NCBI GenBank assembly: GCA_964647255.1
Contig: CAZYGI010000009.1
Coordinates: 1 to 64,000 of the forward strand
DNA from: CAWJEL01 sp964647255
GTDB taxonomy: Bacteria; Chloroflexota; Anaerolineae; CG2-30-64-16
Length of the DNA: 64,000 nt
Direction of reading: 5' to 3'
Shown here in pieces: positions 59,396 to 64,000 of this stretch. The notes below the pieces were generated by a model. That model was not told where the DNA came from. It was given only the letters and a program-made list of their open reading frames with translations, and ran no database searches. The translations under genes were made by a program, and so were the position numbers. Each line of letters opens with the position of its first letter. Within the stretch, counting starts at the first letter, position 1.

Positions 59396-60790
59396 ATGAA
59401 CGACGACCTTGGGGCTTTGAGCGATCGCGAGATCGAAGTGCTGAAGCTGGTGGCCACCGGCGCGACCAATCAGCAGATCGCGCGCGCCCTGGTGATCAGC
59501 CCCAATACGGTCAAAGTTCACCTGCGCAACATCTTCGAGAAGCTCGGTGTGCAGAGCCGCACCGAGGCAACCATGGAGGCGGTGCGCCGCGGGCTGGTCA
59601 GTGTGCCGGGTGCGCTGCTGACCGCGCCCGAGGCGAGCAGCAGCCAGGTTGAGGTGACGGCGCCCACGGCTGCGGACGCGTCGGCGAAGCCGCCCGTCGT
59701 GGTGGATCTGCCTGTGGCCGGCCGGCGGCCGGTCGCGCCGTGGCAGCGGGTCTATCTGTTTGCGGCGCTCCTTGCGGTGATTGCCGCCGCCCTGGCGCCC
59801 GCCTGGTGGCGTGCGCGCGGCCAAAGAGCGCCGCTGACCCCCTTCAGCGACGTGGGCCAGCCGCAAGTCGCGGCGGCGCCCCGGCCGGATGTCGCGCGCT
59901 GGACCGCGAAAGCTCCGCTGCCTGAGCCGCGCAGCCGCCTGGCGCTGATCGCCGCCGACCAGAAATTGTACGCCATCGGCGGCGAGACCGCGAGCGGCGT
60001 GAGCAGCCAGGTCACCATCTACGATCCGGACAGCAACGGCTGGCTGGCGGGGCCGGCCAAGCCGACGGCGGTGGCGAACGTGGCGGGTGCATTACTCGAC
60101 GGCCGCATCTACGTACCAGGCGGCACCACCGCGTCCGGCAGCGTGACCAACGCGCTGGAGGTCTACGATCCCAAGGCGGCGACCTGGACGACGCGCGCCA
60201 GCCTGCCCGTGCCGTTGACCGCCTACGGGTTAGCGGCCCTGAACGGCCAGCTCTATCTCTTCGGCGGTTGGGATGGCGCCGCGTACCGCGCAGAAACTTA
60301 TGTCTACGATCCCGCTCACGATGCCTGGTCGCAGGCCGCGCCGATGCCGGCCCCGCGCGCTTTCCTGGCCGCAAGTGCGCTGGGCGATGGAATCTACGTG
60401 GTCGGCGGGTATGACGGACAACGGGAGCTCGACACGGTGGCGCTCTACCGGCCGGCTGACGAAGGGGCTGCCGGTGGCCCATGGACGGCGCGGGCGCCGC
60501 TGAGCCAGCCGCGCGGCGGCTTAGGGCTGACGACGATCGGGACGCGGCTGTATGCGGTGGGCGGGGGCTGGACTGCGGCGCTGGCGTTCAATGAACAGTA
60601 CGACGCCAAGGTGAATGCGTGGTCCCGCATCGGGACGCCGGTGGTGCCCTCCTGGCGCAACCTGGGCCTGGCCGCGCTGGACAACACGTTGTACGCGGTC
60701 GGCGGCTGGAGCGGCGCGTACCTCAACCGAGTTGAATCCTACCTGGCGCTGCTCCGCCAGATGTTGCCCCTGGGTGGCGGCGGAAAATAG
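59396..60790 (+). CDS. LuxR-type HTH, transmembrane helix and kelch propeller in one protein
   Basis: A 464-residue protein. Residues 5-66 are a LuxR-type HTH (LSDREIEVLKLVATGATNQQ, then ISPNTVKVHLRNIFEKLG). A flexible linker leads to one transmembrane helix at about 117-138 (RVYLFAALLAVIAAALAPAWW). Residues about 165-455 contain kelch repeats with paired Gly and Tyr/Trp, such as KLYAIGGETASG, QLYLFGGWDGAAYRAETYVY and GIYVVGGYDGQRELDTV. This predicts a DNA-binding head inside and a sensor propeller outside, like a ToxR-style one-component regulator. No ribosome-binding site is visible at the ATG. Ligand and targets unknown. Confidence 0.85.
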   Translation: MNDDLGALSDREIEVLKLVATGATNQQIARALVISPNTVKVHLRNIFEKLGVQSRTEATMEAVRRGLVSVPGALLTAPEASSSQVEVTAPTAADASAKPPVVVDLPVAGRRPVAPWQRVYLFAALLAVIAAALAPAWWRARGQRAPLTPFSDVGQPQVAAAPRPDVARWTAKAPLPEPRSRLALIAADQKLYAIGGETASGVSSQVTIYDPDSNGWLAGPAKPTAVANVAGALLDGRIYVPGGTTASGSVTNALEVYDPKAATWTTRASLPVPLTAYGLAALNGQLYLFGGWDGAAYRAETYVYDPAHDAWSQAAPMPAPRAFLAASALGDGIYVVGGYDGQRELDTVALYRPADEGAAGGPWTARAPLSQPRGGLGLTTIGTRLYAVGGGWTAALAFNEQYDAKVNAWSRIGTPVVPSWRNLGLAALDNTLYAVGGWSGAYLNRVESYLALLRQMLPLGGGGK

Positions 60791-60843
60791 GGAACGGACG
60801 ATAGACGATGGATCGTCCGTCGTCAATGGTCTATCGTCCGCCC
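60791..60843. repeat. Type A GGACGATAGACGATGG array
   Basis: GAACGGACGATAGACGATGG followed by CGTCCGTCGTCAATGG and TATCGTCCG. Read on the opposite strand it matches the array at 1441-1494 almost throughout. It separates two convergent gene ends. Confidence 0.85.
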
Positions 60844-60844
60844 G

Positions 60845-61813
60845 TCACAGCGCCGGGCGTGCGAGCTTCTGGATCTTCGGCAGCGTCTCGCGCCAGGTGA
60901 TTTGGGAGAGGCCGAGCTTCTGGCGCAGTTGATCAAGCGGCATCCCATTGCGATAGTCGCGCACCGCCGCGGTCCACCGCAACTGCTCGAATGACACCCC
61001 GCCCGCGACGCCGGTCGCCGCCGCCAGATCCTCCAGCACATACTCCAAATTTCGCGCCGTGCACTCGAAGAGATACTCGGCAGGCTTGTATTCGCGCAGA
61101 TACTGCTTATAAGCCGGCGCAAAGTTTGGGCCGAGCGCCAGCTTGCGTTCCTTCAAGGTCTTGCGCGGATCGGGATAGCGCACGTAGAGCACCGGCGCCT
61201 GCGGGTTCGACAGGTCAATGTGCTCCAGCTTGATCTCCATGCACTCCCCTTTTTTGATCCCGGTCTGCAGCATCAACGTCACCAGCAGGTAGGGCCGGGC
61301 ATCCGGCTTCGGCGCCCACAACAGATCCTGCGCGGTCCGCAGCAGCGCGTTCACCTGGTCATCATAAAGCAGCTCCGGCAGCGGGGTGGTTGGGCGCTCA
61401 TGGATCAACGGCGCGGCCGGATCGCTGGGAATCGCCCCCGCTTCGGCCAGCCAGCCAAAAAACACCTTCAGCGTCGTCAGCCGCCGCGCATAGGACTTGG
61501 GGCTGCACGGCACCCCGCGGTCGGCCCGCAGCCAGGCCATGAAACGCTCGAGATCGGCCTGACCGACCGCACCGATGCGCCGATCCGCGGACATGTGCTT
61601 GCTGAACAGGCGCAGGTCGGCCTGGAAAGCCTTGATCGTGTTCTCGGAGAAGCCCTGGCGGAGCATGTGACTGTGAAAAGCGGTCGCGGCGGCAGCAAGC
61701 GTGGAGTCCGCGGTTAAATCCATCGGCGCTGAGGCGGCCGGGCGAACCTTTTCCCCGTCCACACCCTCGCTCGGCTTGCCCTTGGTGAAGAGGGCGAGTT
61801 GTTCACCGGACAT
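60845..61813 (-). CDS. Tyrosine recombinase-like protein lacking catalytic residues
   Basis: A 322-residue XerC/D-fold protein (CGGAGG upstream of the ATG). The N-terminal SAM-like DNA-binding domain is normal (LRQGFSENTIKAFQADLRLF). In the C-terminal domain the first Arg is Lys (QTGIKKGECMEI), the HxxR box reads FEQLRWT with its His lost, GHSS reads GLSQ, and the position of the nucleophilic Tyr (TxxIY) is Leu (ITWRETLPKIQ). Only the second Arg and a beta-turn Lys remain. It probably binds DNA without cutting it. No attachment sites or phage genes are near. Confidence 0.85.
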   Translation of the reverse strand: MSGEQLALFTKGKPSEGVDGEKVRPAASAPMDLTADSTLAAAATAFHSHMLRQGFSENTIKAFQADLRLFSKHMSADRRIGAVGQADLERFMAWLRADRGVPCSPKSYARRLTTLKVFFGWLAEAGAIPSDPAAPLIHERPTTPLPELLYDDQVNALLRTAQDLLWAPKPDARPYLLVTLMLQTGIKKGECMEIKLEHIDLSNPQAPVLYVRYPDPRKTLKERKLALGPNFAPAYKQYLREYKPAEYLFECTARNLEYVLEDLAAATGVAGGVSFEQLRWTAAVRDYRNGMPLDQLRQKLGLSQITWRETLPKIQKLARPAL

Positions 61814-61882
61814 CGCGGCCTCCGATCAAGTCACAAATTAACATCACTTCCCGGTTGACTTTCGTATAGACCAATTACGCGT

Positions 61883-61911
61883 AAGATACCAGGAGAGTAA
61901 CCGTTTGTCAA
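61883..61911 (-). promoter_or_regulatory. Promoter of the recombinase-like gene
   Basis: On the minus strand TTGACA, 17-base spacer, TATCTT, about 70 bases before the ATG. Confidence 0.65.
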
Positions 61912-61965
61912 GGCCGATCTTGTGCGCGATAATCGCCCGAAATCGGCATCGCAGCAAGGTGTTAC

Positions 61966-62370
61966 GTGTCCCAAACAAGACGTCTCTGGCTGGCCCGGGC
62001 CCTCATCGGCCTGGTTTTTCTGTGGAATGTCCAGTGTGCGCTCGCTTTCCTGATCACGCCGGAGCGGTACGCGCCCGGCTTCGAGTTGAGCGGCGCGGCG
62101 GGCGAGGCGATGGTGCGCGGGATGGCGGTGCTCTTCCTGATGTGGAACGTGCCTTACGCTGTGGCGCTATGGCAGCCGGTGCGACACCGCGTTTCGCTTT
62201 ATGAGGCGATTGCGATGCAGACGATCGGCCTGCTCGGCGAGAGCCTGATCCTGATCGCCTTGGGCGCGGGCCACCTGACCGCCGCCAGCAGTGTGACCCG
62301 CTTCATTGCGTTCGATGGCGCGGGGTTGATCTTCTTGGTGCTGGCTGCATGGGTGACGAGAAGACGATGA
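61966..62370 (+). CDS. Small membrane protein of unknown function
   Basis: A 134-residue protein with four predicted membrane helices (WLARALIGLVFLWNVQCALAF, MVRGMAVLFLMWNVPYAVAL, an IGLLGESLILIALGAG helix and GAGLIFLVLAAWV) and an Arg-rich end. It starts with GTG preceded by AAGGTG. The layout resembles small DUF4345/DoxX-like proteins but I cannot name the family. It converges with the phosphatase gene. Confidence 0.65.
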   Translation: MSQTRRLWLARALIGLVFLWNVQCALAFLITPERYAPGFELSGAAGEAMVRGMAVLFLMWNVPYAVALWQPVRHRVSLYEAIAMQTIGLLGESLILIALGAGHLTAASSVTRFIAFDGAGLIFLVLAAWVTRRR

Positions 62371-62377
62371 CTCAGCA

Positions 62378-63052
62378 TTATGTCGGCTGATCCAGGTCCC
62401 ACCACTTCGACAGGCGACCATCGGAGCGCGGCGGCTGATCCGTGTAGTGCGAAACGTCGTTGAACACCATCAGACGAGCACGCACGGGGCTCTTGAAATC
62501 CAGCACGTTCAGGCATGCCGGGGATTGATCCAGCCGGTCGCGATAGCCGCGCGCATCGAAGCCGAGCAGGCTGCTGATGAGCAAACGGATCGTCGCCTTG
62601 TGCGACACCACCGCCACGTTCTCCCCATCGTGCTCCAACACGATCTCCCGGATCACCGGCAGCGCCCGTGCCAACACACTGATCCCCGATTCGCCGCCGG
62701 CGGGGGCGAAGATGTAGGGGTCTTCCTCCCAGTCAGCGTATTCTTTTGCGTATTCGGTTTCGACATCCACCCGGCGCAGCCCTTCCCAGCGGCCATGATC
62801 AATCTCCCGTAGCCCGTCGCGCAGGATTGGCTTCAGGGCGTGTGGCTGGGCAACGATGGAAGCAGTCGCCACCGTGCGCCGGAGCGGGCTGGCGTAGACA
62901 GCGGTCAGGTGGTCATCCGCCAGCCGCCGGGCCAGGGCGGCTGCTTGCGCCCGCCCGATGTCAGAAAGCTCCACATCAGTCGAGCCGGCAAAACGATCTT
63001 CTGCGGTGAGGACGGTGGCGCCGTGGCGGATCAGGAAAAGGCGTGTGGTCAT
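62378..63052 (-). CDS. Histidine phosphatase (phosphoglycerate mutase-like) family protein
   Basis: A 224-residue enzyme; the ATG at 63052 has AAGGAG 9 bases upstream and begins MTTRLFLIRHGATVLTAEDR, containing the phospho-accepting His. The second catalytic His is in VAVVSHKATIRLL, the acid Glu in REIDHGRWEGL, and the arginine in SPLRRTVATASI. Members act on many phosphomonoesters such as alpha-ribazole phosphate or phosphosugars. No cobalamin or sugar genes adjoin it, so the substrate is open. Confidence 0.9.
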   Translation of the reverse strand: MTTRLFLIRHGATVLTAEDRFAGSTDVELSDIGRAQAAALARRLADDHLTAVYASPLRRTVATASIVAQPHALKPILRDGLREIDHGRWEGLRRVDVETEYAKEYADWEEDPYIFAPAGGESGISVLARALPVIREIVLEHDGENVAVVSHKATIRLLISSLLGFDARGYRDRLDQSPACLNVLDFKSPVRARLMVFNDVSHYTDQPPRSDGRLSKWWDLDQPT

Positions 63053-63265
63053 GAAGCGGTCTCCTTCTCTGCGCAAAAGTGACGAGGGACGGTCGTGAGT
63101 ATACCATGAACGCGACGCCGAGAAAAAGACGGAAAGGAATTGAAAAGCCGTACAAAGCCTGCTATACTGATCCGCGTCGCACGGTGGCGCGGGCAGCACC
63201 GGCGGCGAATTGTTGCTTCTCCTCAGGTCTCCCGCACCTGGCGCCTTTTCTGCACAGGAGGCCCT

Positions 63266-64000
63266 ATGATCCCCGTTCGTCACCCCGCGCTCGCCGTCGT
63301 CTTTGTTGCGACCATTTGCCTGGCCGCGCTGATGGCATTATCAGCGCCGGCCGCAGCGCACGCCGCGCCGTTCGTTCCCTCCAACCTTCCCAACCCGCTC
63401 ACCATCGCCGGCAATCCGCTGCGGGTGACGGTCGGCGGGGACAGCAGCATCCAGGTCTACCACAGCCGCTGGGGCAGCTTTGGCCAGGTGTACGGTTGGG
63501 AGGATGGCAGCGCCGACAGCGGTATCTGGCTGCGGGTGGGCGATGAGCTCTACGGGCCGGACGCGTGCTTTACGGGCCGGTCAACGACGAACCTGTACAT
63601 CGTGCGGCCCTGGACGCGCATCAGCCAGACCGGGCCGGCGGGCGCGGGCACCGCGGGCGATCCGTGGGTCGTCACAACCGTGCTCGATGCGGGGACGACC
63701 GGCATCCGCGTGACGCAGCGGGTGTCGTACGTGAACGGCCAGGACTACTTCCGGCTGCAATGGGACGCCGTTAATTTCTCCGGGAGCGCCAAAACCATCA
63801 CGCTCTTCCATGCAGCCGACAGCTACTTCGCCAACGACGACTACGGCCAGGGGTATCACGACCCGGCCAGCGGCGCGGTGGGCAGCTACGTTAGCAGCGG
63901 CCCATGGTACATGTTGTTTGTGCCTGCATCGCCCGCGACCGCGTACCAGGAAGGCTGGTTCTACGATATTTGGGACGGCATCGGCTACTGCGGCGACAAT
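63266..64000 (+). CDS. Secreted protein, N-terminal part (runs off the window)
   Basis: An open frame of 245 codons without a stop up to the window end. CAGGAGG lies 4 bases before the ATG, and the start is a typical signal peptide (ALAVVFVATICLAALMALSA, then PAAAHAAP). The mature part is beta-rich with Tyr, Trp, Gly and Asp (YHSRWGSFGQVYGWEDGSAD, FHAADSYFANDDYGQGYHD), in the style of Chloroflexota surface proteins. No domain can be named from this portion. Confidence 0.75.
   Translation, partial: MIPVRHPALAVVFVATICLAALMALSAPAAAHAAPFVPSNLPNPLTIAGNPLRVTVGGDSSIQVYHSRWGSFGQVYGWEDGSADSGIWLRVGDELYGPDACFTGRSTTNLYIVRPWTRISQTGPAGAGTAGDPWVVTTVLDAGTTGIRVTQRVSYVNGQDYFRLQWDAVNFSGSAKTITLFHAADSYFANDDYGQGYHDPASGAVGSYVSSGPWYMLFVPASPATAYQEGWFYDIWDGIGYCGDN

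Noticed and set aside
60845..61813. Active integrase marking a genomic island edge
   Set aside because: Catalytic residues are missing, no tRNA or direct-repeat attachment site is nearby, and surrounding genes are ordinary chromosomal ones.

Overview
The window is GC-rich bacterial chromosome with dense coding on both strands. Gene content and style point to the phylum Chloroflexota, most likely the Anaerolineae/Caldilineae/Chloroflexia side. The clues are secreted proteins ending in a YLPL-type tail, a CxxC-x17-CxxC zinc-ribbon protein, DUF6504 and DUF6951 proteins, a fused MoaD-MoaE, many four-helix-bundle/short-repeat features between genes, and consensus sigma-70 promoters. This placement is inferred from family recognition, not from a marker gene. 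No rRNA, tRNA, CRISPR array or transposase was seen.

Layout. 0-3.6 kb (minus): a muropeptide-salvage group (dipeptide epimerase, a half-size chromate-type transporter, membrane dipeptidase, the front part of an NlpC/P60-type protein) plus a DUF6504 gene. 3.7-5.4 kb: an M20 peptidase facing a zinc-ribbon protein across a two-way terminator. 5.6-12.6 kb: a helicase / helicase / Fe-S nuclease operon that looks like a split AddAB enzyme, followed by a translationally coupled ABC ATPase. 12.7-18.3 kb: small hypothetical proteins, an acyltransferase, a pseudouridine synthase, an amidase and a secreted SdrD-B-like protein. 18.5-22.5 kb (minus): aldo/keto reductase, dtd, ldh, moaD-moaE fusion, moaC. 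22.6-35.2 kb (plus): a complete branched-chain amino-acid cluster ilvB-ilvN-ilvC-leuA-leuC-leuD-cimA-leuB-ilvD, preceded by what looks like a ribosome-mediated attenuator and interrupted by a four-helix-bundle (S23) gene lying between inverted purine-rich repeat arrays. 35.3-40.6 kb (minus): a PadR-controlled MacB-type efflux operon. 40.8-43.8 kb (minus): two tandem paralogous secreted proteins built from an unfamiliar repeat. 44.2-48.1 kb (plus): an HTH-PocR regulator and a sulfide:quinone reductase / DUF1641 / DsrC / DsrE sulfur module. 48.4-52.7 kb (minus): a giant secreted protein. 53-64 kb: YcaQ-type glycosylase, GH13 enzyme, cupin, glycogen phosphorylase with an in-frame stop near its end, a LuxR-HTH/membrane/kelch protein, a tyrosine recombinase lacking its catalytic residues, a histidine phosphatase and the start of another secreted protein.

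The most unusual signal is a set of degenerate, language-like short-repeat arrays, often in head-to-head inverted form, that fill gaps between genes. The same types of array also lie in frame inside the helicase genes and supply the last codons and stop codons of several others. Together with the S23 cassette they are the best candidate here for an undescribed element system. The second strongest lead is the three-gene helicase-nuclease machine, whose first subunit keeps a Walker A motif but has lost the other helicase motifs.
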